From Parapristionchus giblindavisi (taxonomy: Eukaryota > Nematoda > Chromadorea > Rhabditida > Diplogasteridae): a stretch of 64,000 nt of DNA. The position numbers and the translations under genes are program-made. Below, one piece after another: positions 55,924-64,000 of this stretch. Below the pieces are notes generated by a model that did not search any database, was not told the DNA's origin, and saw only the letters and a program-made list of their open reading frames with translations. The stretch is taken from the NCBI GenBank assembly GCA_943737045.1, contig CALSFV010000015.1, positions 1,300,501 to 1,364,500 of the forward strand. The letters are read 5' to 3'. The first letter of the stretch is position 1, and each line of letters opens with the position of its first letter.

Positions 55924-58823
55924 TCATTTCTTCAAGTAGTCATTAATAACAATGAAAAACATACGATAAACTCTTTCAAGTCGTTGGGAATTCAAGATAA
56001 CTTCACAAAAGAAAACAAGTAAACTTATGGATAGAAATATAATGAATACAATATAAACATTAGCAAAGTCAACAAGACGAAATGGAGTAAATTGTGCAAT
56101 GGGAGTTAATTTATTTAAGTCATCGGAAATATGAGAATTAGAGAAACGACGAGCAAAGTATGTGGATCTCTATAAATTGAATTGTTGGAAATATACACGA
56201 TATTGATTAATTTATGTGAGTTACCATATCCTGAGAGAATAATCGAAGTATGATTTGATTTATTGATTTACGAACACGAGTTTTGTAGCCACGTGGAATT
56301 AGGAAAACAAAGAAACTGTAATTGAGTTTGGATCTTGATGCACATACCGTCAAAACGAGAGAAAACGACACAAGTGGGAGATTATACGGGAAAATCTCCC
56401 ATTTTCCCATATTTTTCAGAAAAATGAATCAGTTATACAGTAGCACCGGAAAATCAAAATACACTTTTTATTTCTGGTGTAATTTTGGCGTCAGTTAAGA
56501 TATCGGAAGATGCGCATATGAAGACGTCATCGGAAGTAAGAAAAGCTTTTTTTGCCCCATGCACATCATGCTATTTTCCATGAAAATCAATGCAGAAATT
56601 TTTTTTAAAAATTTAGTTATAATAATTTAGAAATAAAGAAAAATATGGAAAAATTTCTTGCAATTCGGTACAATTTCCTACTTGTGTCATTTTCTTTCGG
56701 TATAATGTTATTATTATTTAAGTAGAGATTAATATAAACTCACGACTTTTTCATTTGATTAACTTTATCGACTAAAGGAGAAGAATCCTTGGTCAATCTC
56801 AAAAAAAGGTGGTTATTGTTTGAGATAATAATATTCAACTAATATTATGTATACCTCAATAATTCACATTTACTCCTCAATTCTTTATCATCATTAAATT
56901 CACTATATTCAGTTCTATAAAATCCCCCTATGGTCGTAGTTGGATTCTCGCACATGTATCGAACCAATGCCGAGAAATTCTCCATTTTCTTTGGTTTGTT
57001 ATCGCCCAATAAAAGTATTTGTTGCTGATCCTGAAGTATATATTCATATATTTGCTGAATGGTTTTTGAGTTTTTATAATATTGAAACATACAGAAAATT
57101 CGTTCTCTCTCAATAATAGAGTTCGGCTACCAGAACGCATCAACAATTTATAATATTGAAACATACAGAAAATTCGTTCTCTCTCAATAATAGAGTTCGG
57201 CTACCAGAACGCATCAACAAAACCGATTCATCCAATGTCCTGAACACTTTAACAGTATTTTTTCATTCTTGTGTAAAAAAGAGTTGGGTGATAGTGAGAA
57301 CGAATATATGAATGGAAATTAGATGATACGCTGACTTTTATCGCATTTTCAGAAATATTCTTAAGTACCTATGTGTTGGGATTTATGAACACCTTATCAT
57401 GAAAAATATCAAAATCGCTCACATTGGCCGACTCTTGATATAGACCGCATTATTTCCAGAAAGGACGGAAGTATGGAATTGTTCAATTAAAAGAAGAGAC
57501 AATATCCAAATACATTTACTAAAAATAAATTTGATTAATGATTAATGAATTAATGAAAGACCACTTTTATGAAAGAAAACTAACGTGATAGAGTGGGCTT
57601 CAGACCAGTGAAAGCACTGCATGATTCTCCTCACCAAAACAATAATTCTTCTTGCGATGAAGGAAGATAAGAGTAGAATAGCACAAGGAACAGTGAATAC
57701 GATGAAGAATAAGAGTGATTTTGGTTCTTCTTGACGCTTTAAATGACGAGCCTCGTAGAAGTCTAACTGAAAATATGAGTTGACATATTACATATTGCCA
57801 TTACGATAATCGATAACACATTTTTTTTGTTAAAAAAGAAAAATTTTTGTTAAAAAAATGTTTTCCATACTCTTACAATGATAAAAAGAACAATACAAAC
57901 CTCATCATAATCGATTTCTACTGTAAAATCCATAGATCGTATTATCATTGGTGTAACGGATGAGGCTGTGGCATCTGTGATTATTGATCCATTTTGAATC
58001 ATTCCGAGAATTCCGTCAAATACACTAGAAGTCTCTTCGAATGGAGCATCATCGACTACAAAGTTAATATTTCTCGTCATATCCTTCTAAGATTACAGAA
58101 TTGAGGCATCGGCTCAGTGAGATTCCGGGTAGTGCTGACATCGAATTACCGGTTTGGCTTAAAAAAAATTTGTGGATACCCCAATGGGCTCCATCACAAA
58201 ATGGGTATTCATTTAGGCTGGATCCTTGAAGCATAGATGCTTCGGGTTCACGAAGTTTCCAGAAAAAAAGAAGAATTCTTTTAAATGAGCATAAACATGT
58301 AAAGGTGCCGACAACTTTTTTTCAATCCCACTTTTGATGCCATATTTCTTTGCACAGGGTCTCCAATTTTCTTCGTGAAACAACAAGGCTGATCTATGTT
58401 TCAAGGACCCAGACCAAATGATTAACCATTTTGTGATGGGTCTATGGGGATATCCACAAACAATTTTTGAGCCAAATCGATGTTCGACTTCACTGGCTCT
58501 CGAATCTTACTGAGCCGGTGTCTTAAGAAAATGTACGTACAATATTCATCGATTTTATTGTATATTATTTTACATCGAAACATTTCCGCAGCAATCTTCC
58601 ACACCTGATTGCTAACTCCTGCAAAATGAATATAATGTTTATCAACGAAATTTTGAATAGGATATGAATTCTACGATCTGAAGAAAACCTTGCAAGCTAT
58701 CTATCTGAAAATAGTACCTACGATTTCTCCAGTCAAAGGATTCTCGAAAAATAACGGAAAATATGTACTGACATAACCAATTATCAGTATTCCATTGGGA
58801 CACAGATCCATGGATAGAATCCT
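55924..58823 (-). CDS. Ionotropic-receptor-like protein, copy F
   Basis: Ten exons in transcript order: 58718-58823, 58541-58618, 57901-58055, 57585-57766, 57423-57518, 57167-57239, 56855-57030, 56744-56797, 56225-56315, 55924-56169. From ATG 58811 this is 1245 nt (414 aa). All splice dinucleotides are canonical. Lobe 1 MDLCPNGILIIGYVSTYFPL; FDDAPFEETSSVFDGILGMI; VTPMIIRSMDFTVEIDYDE; M1 FIVFTVPCAILLLSSFIARR; VLSGNNAVYIKSRPM; MCENPTTTIGGFYRTEYSEF; M4 in VDFANVYIVFIIFLSISLLV; the C-terminus NDYLKK is close to that of B. The signal-peptide segment (MKTILIFINLSSLSCVF, ATG near 58998) is separated from the rest by a palindromic insertion at 58833-58948, so it can only be used if the insertion is spliced out. 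Exon 6 has a partial tandem duplicate downstream. Confidence 0.78.
57074..57219. repeat. 73-bp tandem duplication at gene F exon 6
   Basis: The block TTTATAATATTGAAACATAC through AGAACGCATCAACAA occurs twice in a row. It duplicates most of exon 6 with its donor. The full exon (57167-57239) is upstream in the gene; the partial copy (about 57094-57146) falls in intron 6. Confidence 0.9.
58098..58530. mobile_element. Inverted-repeat element in gene F intron 2
   Basis: GGCATCGGCTCAGTGAGATT and AATCTTACTGAGCCGGTGTC are inverted ends. Subterminal blocks TTGTGGATACCCC/GGGGATATCCACAA and ATCACAAAATGGG/CCATTTTGTGAT pair as well. Confidence 0.82.
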
Positions 58824-58832
58824 CTAAAAGCT

Positions 58833-58948
58833 GTTATTCATCGTTAAATTTGCTTAGTGCCTACGCCGTAACCTTCTCCGCCGCGTCTCCGTCGTTACCG
58901 CAGAGGTTACGGCGTAGGCACGTAAAGCAAATGTAACGATGCATAAGA
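58833..58948. mobile_element. Palindromic MITE splitting the signal-peptide region of gene F
   Basis: Arms TTATTCATCGTTAAATTTGC/GCAAATGTAACGATGCATAA and GTGCCTACGCCGTAACC/GGTTACGGCGTAGGCAC around a GC-rich loop. Confidence 0.85.
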
Positions 58949-59033
58949 AATACACATGATAAACTTGATAAGTTAATGAATATTAATATCGTTTTCATTA
59001 CAAGTTATTTTCGAGAAAAACATTGCTAGTTTC

Positions 59034-59345
59034 CAAAAAAAGATTATCCCCCACGCCTGTGAGGGGGTATGACAATACCGCAACGACACAAACGCGTAAC
59101 TGCCCAAAAACTTTGGTCAGAGTTGTCCACAGGTCAAAGAGCAAATAATGGCGTAACAGCCCTGACAATGAGACCATGATTGGATAACTCTGACCGAAGT
59201 CATCGCGAGTTGCGCTTTTGTCGTTTGCTGACATTGTACCCCAGTTGCGCTTTTATCGTTGCGGTTTTGTCATGCTTCAGCTTGTGACATCACGGGTGTC
59301 GACAAACCCTTTGTCAACGCTCATGCATACAACCTCAGGAAAGGG
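59034..59345. mobile_element. Compound fold-back remnants upstream of gene F
   Basis: ATGACAATACCGCAACGA and ATCGTTGCGGTTTTGTCAT are inverted about 170 bp apart, with CTTTGGTCAGAGTT/AACTCTGACCGAAG inside. The right part (TTGTGACATCACGG, CAACGCTCATGCATAC) is an eroded copy of the 26-kb GTTGGCAAACC family. Confidence 0.6.
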
Positions 59346-59700
59346 TCAAATAGAATAATTGAACGCCCCTTATGATTCAACACCTCGTCGATTTCTCCAC
59401 TAAAATATCACGATTCTCAATTGTCTTTACTTTATCGATTTTTAGCTGAAAACCCGATCTTCATGATTTCTCAAGTGGGCCATCGTACTCATCATGGTCG
59501 ACTTTTATATAAAACATTTCGAGGCATATAACTATTAGCACCTCGACCATGTCAGATAGTCTCTCACAGGAAATACATATAAATAGTCTATGCAAACCGT
59601 GTTAATCGCAAGAAAAATACACAAAAAAATGATTCTATATCTATGGCTGCGAGGCAACAACGAAGTAAAACCTTGCGCATCATTACAGAATATAAAATCT

Positions 59701-60005
59701 TCCGTTGGGAATACTAAAGGAAACAAGTAAACTTATAGAAAGTAATATAATTTATACATTAAAAATTATAGCAAACTCAGCAAGATGTAATTTGAGTGAA
59801 TTGAGCTCTTGGAGATAATTGATTTGAAAGATGAGAAGTAGAGAAACGACGAGTATGTTGATCTCGGTGGATTCAACGAAATGTACACATTATTGAATAA
59901 TTACGAGAAATAGTTAACACCCACCACAATTGAGAAGTTTTACATACAATATTCATCGATTTTCTTGCATCTCATTTTACATCCAAATAAAAACTCATGC
60001 AACCT
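59701..60005 (-). pseudogene. Receptor gene fragment
   Basis: 59701-59864 resembles the last exon (CAAGTAAACTTATAGAAAGT, GAAACGACGAG) with deletions. 59951-60005 resembles exon 2 (AATATTCATCGATTTTCTTG, TTTTACATCC). The exons between are gone, leaving a doubly truncated relic. Confidence 0.72.
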
Positions 60006-60227
60006 CGGAGCAATTCTTGACATTCATCCATCAACCATCAAGCAATTCTTGACGAAGGAAACTGTAAAAAAACAACCTTGGAGAAGACGTGGTTTATCGA
60101 GCAAATGAAGAGAAATATAAGAAGAGGCCAACATTTATCCACATAGTTCTCGATAGAATACATATTTATGTGCACACGTTATGATTTAACAACAAGTCGA
60201 TTTCCCCAGTAAAATGTTTCGATTGTC

Positions 60228-60289
60228 TTTTTTAATGACCTTTATCAAGAACATAACTATGTGGGGGGGGGGGGAATGGTTGCCACTAA
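60228..60289. repeat. Repeat carrying an empty hAT site and a poly(G) run
   Basis: TTTTTAATGACCTTTATCAA, GGGGAATGGTTGCCACTAAC matches the sequence that flanks the hAT MITE at 2960-3510. GTTGCCAC occurs once, without the element. A G12 run precedes it. Confidence 0.7.
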
Positions 60290-60334
60290 CTAGGGAACAA
60301 TATTCTCCACGGATGAAACTACGTTGAGTGACCT

Positions 60335-60505
60335 ACATAAAAGTGCGTACTAGTAAGCGTAACGTCGCGGCTTCGAAACCTATTGCAGAACATTTCAATT
60401 TTCAAATATTCACACCTTCGCCTGCTCGATCAAATACGATTTATTCAAGATTCTAGCGATCAAAGAGCTAAGTTAGCGTTAATAATATATGCATGGTATA
60501 CAGAA
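60335..60505 (+). mobile_element. tRNA-derived SINE-like element, 5'-truncated
   Basis: AAGTGCGTACTAGTAAGCGT, then GCGGCTTCGAAACC (B box) and the tail CGATTCTAGCGATCAAAGAG-like ATTCTAGCGATCAAAGAGCT. The A-box half is missing. Long-TIR element 3 inserted at its 3' end. Confidence 0.55.
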
Positions 60506-61244
60506 TATCACGCGTGTCGCGTAAGGTTCGAATAAACAATGGCACATTGAAAAAATCGAAAATGAGCAGAGGTAATTTTTTGGTAGTCCATATGGTCCCT
60601 AACAACGTTCCGTCGAGCTTTTTTACATATCTTCTTTTTCAACGTCGGCAGACGTCGTCAAACATTTTGGACGCCGAAAATTGCCGACTTTGGAGCTCTG
60701 TAGCTCTTCAGGATGTAGTTTTGGTATCAAACTGTCAACAGAAAAATTCTTCGGAAAATCAAGGAGAATGCGCCTGCATCATTGCCATATCGATATTTTA
60801 ATTAGTTTTTTCGTAAATCGATTTTATTGATTATTGTTCTTAAAAATATAGAAGCCGAAACTTTTCAATAGCTCAGTAGATAGAGCTCGACGAGAGGAAT
60901 TCAATGGTATGCGGACGGTTACTGTATGTGGTTGTCTTCGAAAGTTATGATCATTTCAATATTTTCATTGCATGCGATCACACAAGAGGAGAGTGACGAA
61001 GCCAGTGATCTACCCACTCTTCTCCCTCGTGCAATGACTTCGATCATTGAAGCTAGTTTTACTGTTATTCTTGTGTGCATCTACTAGTTATTTTTCATTA
61101 TTTTCGAATATTCATTTCTAAAAAAAATCGATGAATATCAATCATCATGAATGCAAACAAAACAACAAAGAGGCCTTATATTCACAGGAATATTTCATTA
61201 CAGTCTTTCGTGGAGAATAAAATACCATCCTAAAGAAGTCGTTT

Positions 61245-61550
61245 TCATGTTGTCCTAGAATTTTCCTCGTCCTCATCCTCCTCAGCATATCCCTCCTCGA
61301 AGACGTCATCGCCCAGCACAGAGTCCTCGGACTCCTCCGCAACTCTTCTCTTCCGAGTCATTCCACTGGCCGATCGAACACTCGACTTCGTCCCAGTGCT
61401 CTTCTTACTCGTCTTCGATGACATCTTCGTCGTCGAACATTGATAAGATCGATAACTGAATTCAGCCAAAGAGAACGACGTGAGGTTGGATTTCATCAAT
61501 GAAGAGAGATACTGACTGCTCCCTTGATTGAAGCATGTGAATGAGATCAA
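61245..61550 (-). CDS. ORF in left arm of long-TIR element 3
   Basis: 101 codons; basic Ser/Lys-rich middle (TKMSSKTSKKSTGTK), RKRRVAEESEDS and an acidic tail (YAEEDEDEEN). The layout basic-then-acidic at the C-terminus resembles the end of the ORF in long-TIR element 2, without obvious sequence identity. Confidence 0.42.
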   Translation of the reverse strand: MISFTCFNQGSSQYLSSLMKSNLTSFSLAEFSYRSYQCSTTKMSSKTSKKSTGTKSSVRSASGMTRKRRVAEESEDSVLGDDVFEEGYAEEDEDEENSRTT

Positions 61551-61698
61551 TGGAAACTTTTAAAAGTTAATTCTTACTAAGTCGACCATGCTGAATATTG
61601 CTATGTAGGCCACTCCCCGTAATTTCAACCATCAAAGAAACCAATCAATAGTGAGACGATAATAGCAAGAGTGAGTCATCAGTGATCCAAAAAGAATT

Positions 61699-61953
61699 TT
61701 GATGAAATCCAACCTCACGTCGTTCTCTTCGGCTGAATTCAGTTATCGATCTTATCAATGTTCGACGACGAAGATGTCATCGAAGACGAGTAAGAAGAGC
61801 ACTGGGACGAAGTCGAGTGTTCGATCGGCCAGTGGAATGACTCGGAAGAGAAGAGTTGCGGAGGAGTCCGAGGACTCTGTGCTGGGCGATGACGTCTTCG
61901 AGGAGGGATATGCTGAGGAGGATGAGGACGAGGAAAATTCTAGGACAACATGA
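61699..61953 (+). CDS. ORF in right arm of long-TIR element 3
   Basis: 84 codons, identical to the left-arm ORF except Ser/Leu at one site (TSFSSAEF versus TSFSLAEF) and a different N-terminus. Probably the conserved 3' part of a larger transposon gene. Confidence 0.42.
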   Translation: MMKSNLTSFSSAEFSYRSYQCSTTKMSSKTSKKSTGTKSSVRSASGMTRKRRVAEESEDSVLGDDVFEEGYAEEDEDEENSRTT

Positions 61954-62688
61954 AAACGACTTCTTTAGGATGGTATTTTAGACTGTAATGAAATATTCCT
62001 GTGAATATAAGGCCTCTTTGTTGTTTTGTTTGCATTCATGATGATTGATATTCATCGATTTTTTTTAGAAATGAATATTCGAAAATAATGAAAAATAACT
62101 AGTAGATGCACACAAGAATAACAGTAAAACTAGCTTCAATGATCGAAGTCATTGCACGAGGGAGAAGAGTGGGTAGATCACTGGCTTCGTCACTCTCCTC
62201 TTGTGTGATCGCATGCAATGAAAATATTGAAATGATCATAACTTTCGAAGACAACCACATACAGTAACCGTCAGCATACCATTGAATTCCTCTCGTCGAG
62301 CTCTTTCTATTGAGCTATTGAAAAGTTTCGGCTTCTATATTTTTAAGAACAATAATCAATAAAATCGATTTACGAAAAAACTAATTAAAATATCGATATG
62401 GCAATGATGCAGGCGCATTCTCCTTGATTTTCCGAAGAATTCTTCTGTTGACAGTTTGATACCAAAACTACATCCTGAAGAGCTACAGAGCTCCAAAGTC
62501 GGCAATTTTCGGCATCCAAAAAGTTTGACGACGTCTGCAGACGTTGAAAATGAAGATATGCAAAAAAGCTCGACGGTACGTTGTTAGGGACCATATGGAC
62601 TACAAAAAAATGCAATAATATATGGGGGTCAAAAAATGTGCCAACCACCCCCCGATTTTATTCGATTCTTCGGTGACACGCGTGATAT

Positions 62689-63123
62689 GTTTTGCTATCT
62701 CTCAGGCTTCACAGATTGTTCGTTACAATATTCGCGTGTTTACAACTTCAATCAACAAGTTTCAGTTCGATCGTTTTCTTGAATGGAGAATAACATCTCT
62801 CAGAGACGGAAGAATAAGAACTTGCAAGAAAATTCCCCCTGCCCCTGATTTACTCTTCTGCACTTAGTGCTGATAAGATAAATGTATTGTATTGTATATT
62901 CGCGGACTCCACCTTCAACCTAAATATTTGCAAACACGTGGGGAAGTATCCCTGAACTATGAAGGATAAATTGAGTGTAACGATGATTTCATCAAATCAT
63001 GTAATGTATTCATTCGGATGTTTACATTCGGATGTATATGGTCGTGTTATATTTAATCTTTCATGGATTGCTCATATGAAAATGATTGTATATTATGTTA
63101 ACGAAGTGTGTAGATAAATACAA
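62689..63123. other. Spacer with dispersed repeat copy 2
   Basis: 62936-63115 matches 48495-48740 (GGGGAAGTATCCCTGAACTA, TTTAATCTTTCATGGATT). The ORF at 62622-62867 starts inside long-TIR element 3 and has no recognised motif. Confidence 0.5.
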
Positions 63124-63343
63124 CTTAAAGACACCGAACTAATTTGAAACTCTCCGCTCTAACCACATTGTTATTTGTATTAGAGTAAAAGTAATGAGAG
63201 AATGTTTTTGAAGTAGGTTGTATTCTAAGAGAAATTATTCAATGACTAGTGTATAATACATTCGATCCGGTGTTTTTTTTGTATTCGAGAGAGAGTAGCC
63301 AGAGCTGAGTGTATAATAAGCATGGGATGTGCGTTTTAAGGTT
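63124..63343. mobile_element. Palindromic MITE (CTCTCG family), expanded or interrupted copy
   Basis: TTAAAGACACCGAACTAATT start and TAAGCATGGGATGTGCGTTTTAA-type end, about 100 bp longer than other copies because of AT-rich sequence in the middle. Confidence 0.55.
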
Positions 63344-63888
63344 AAAATAATGAATCAGTAGATTATCTACATATGTGAATATAGTTCTCTTTCAATATGT
63401 ACAGCAGATGAGTGATGTCTTTGATGTTCGTGACTTGATCCCTTTCCCATATCCCTATTTACTCCATTCCAACCTCTACATAGACCAATCAATCCTGATT
63501 CGAGAAATGCCTTAATGTATTGATCACGGGAGTGAAATAGTCATAGTGTTACGTCACAGTCAGTAATCAGTAAGGGCAGAAAATAGTATTCAGTAATCGC
63601 AATCAGCAAGGGAAAATGTAAAGAAAGGTAAAAAATGTAATAGTCGCTAACCTTTCGATATTCTTTGCTAATCAATATATGTACGTAATATGATTGACTG
63701 AATGAGATGCATGCTGGGATAGCCTAAACGACAAAGTGTAGACAATTTACAAAAAAAAGTAATTTACACATTGTTTACGTCAACAACACAATGTCAACGA
63801 TGTCAACGCACATGTTTTTAAAAGTACATAAATGTTGTTATCAATCATTTAAATATTTTGCGGTTTATTAACAAAAAGGTGGTGCTGT

Positions 63889-63986
63889 GATTGCCGACAT
63901 ACCCCGTGGGAGGATAATTGATCAAGTATTGTCCTTGGTGTTTCCGGATATAATAAGGGAACAAGTAACACCGCATTTGCGATGAA
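63889..63986 (+). CDS. Possible terminal exon at the window edge
   Basis: AACAAAAAG|GTGGTGCTG could be an acceptor. The following frame (about 35 codons, IIDQVLSLVFPDIIREQVTP) is open to a TGA. Too short to identify; it might belong to a gene or transposon extending from upstream. Confidence 0.2.
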
Positions 63987-64000
63987 CCTAAAATGATTAA

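Larger units (their letters stand above)
60509..62684. mobile_element. Long-TIR element 3 with coding arms
   Basis: Arms of about 1 kb. Termini CACGCGTGTC and GACACGCGTG, with ATAT immediately outside both (60505-60508, 62685-62688). The centre (61551-61698) includes CTTACTAAGTCGACCATGCT and GGCCACTCCCCGTA, as found in the elements at 26.8 and 29.3 kb. Each arm carries an outward-reading ORF with an acidic C-terminus (61245-61550 minus, 61699-61953 plus). Confidence 0.85.

Noticed and set aside
60493..60801. 102-codon ORF in the left arm of long-TIR element 3 (mirrored at 62385-62648)
   Set aside because: It starts before the element end and reads inward, opposite to the better-looking arm ORF; probably non-coding.

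Overview
The window is animal nuclear DNA, most likely from a nematode. It is AT-rich, with many short introns ending in TTTCAG-type acceptors. It encodes a cuticlin-like ZP-domain protein and a nematode-style receptor guanylyl cyclase, and it is crowded with fold-back transposable elements. The species cannot be named from the sequence. All gene models were assembled by hand from conserved motifs, splice dinucleotides and reading-frame phase; every complete model sums to a multiple of three.

Layout. 1-2.1 kb: simple repeats and fragments of inverted-repeat elements. 2.15-11.7 kb (+): a 15-exon ZP-domain membrane protein (about 430 aa), whose 4.6-kb intron is packed with CT microsatellites. 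12.5-25.1 kb (+): a 38-exon receptor guanylyl cyclase (about 1156 aa) in which both metal-binding aspartates of the cyclase core are replaced; a tRNA-Ile(UAU) gene lies inside its 34th intron. 25.8-60 kb: a cluster of divergent ionotropic-receptor-like genes with one shared exon plan. Two are on the + strand (A 25.8-31.5, B 32.4-39.9). Four are on the - strand (C 40.3-43.5, D 45.2-47.8, E 49.2-53.0, F 55.9-58.8). Two more are decayed fragments (54.1 and 59.7 kb). B and C meet tail to tail. Their products would be membrane receptors with a bilobed ligand-binding domain and no large N-terminal domain. B has lost a splice acceptor and C a splice donor.

Mobile DNA. At least a dozen families of palindromic or TIR elements sit in introns and spacers, and several have clear target-site duplications: an 8-bp hAT-type, many TA-type, and one TTAA. 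Four insertions can be dated against an empty site elsewhere in the window. The most unusual objects are three 2.0-2.5-kb elements (33.9, 36.1 and 60.5 kb) with inverted repeats of nearly 1 kb whose arms carry outward-reading coding sequence. One keeps a central ORF with a C2H2 zinc finger, a GWAL-type block and an acidic tail. These look like non-autonomous relatives of a long-TIR DNA transposon that I cannot assign to a named family, and they are the best candidate for something undescribed. A tRNA-derived SINE-like family and a cluster of identical 18-bp GC palindromes are also present.
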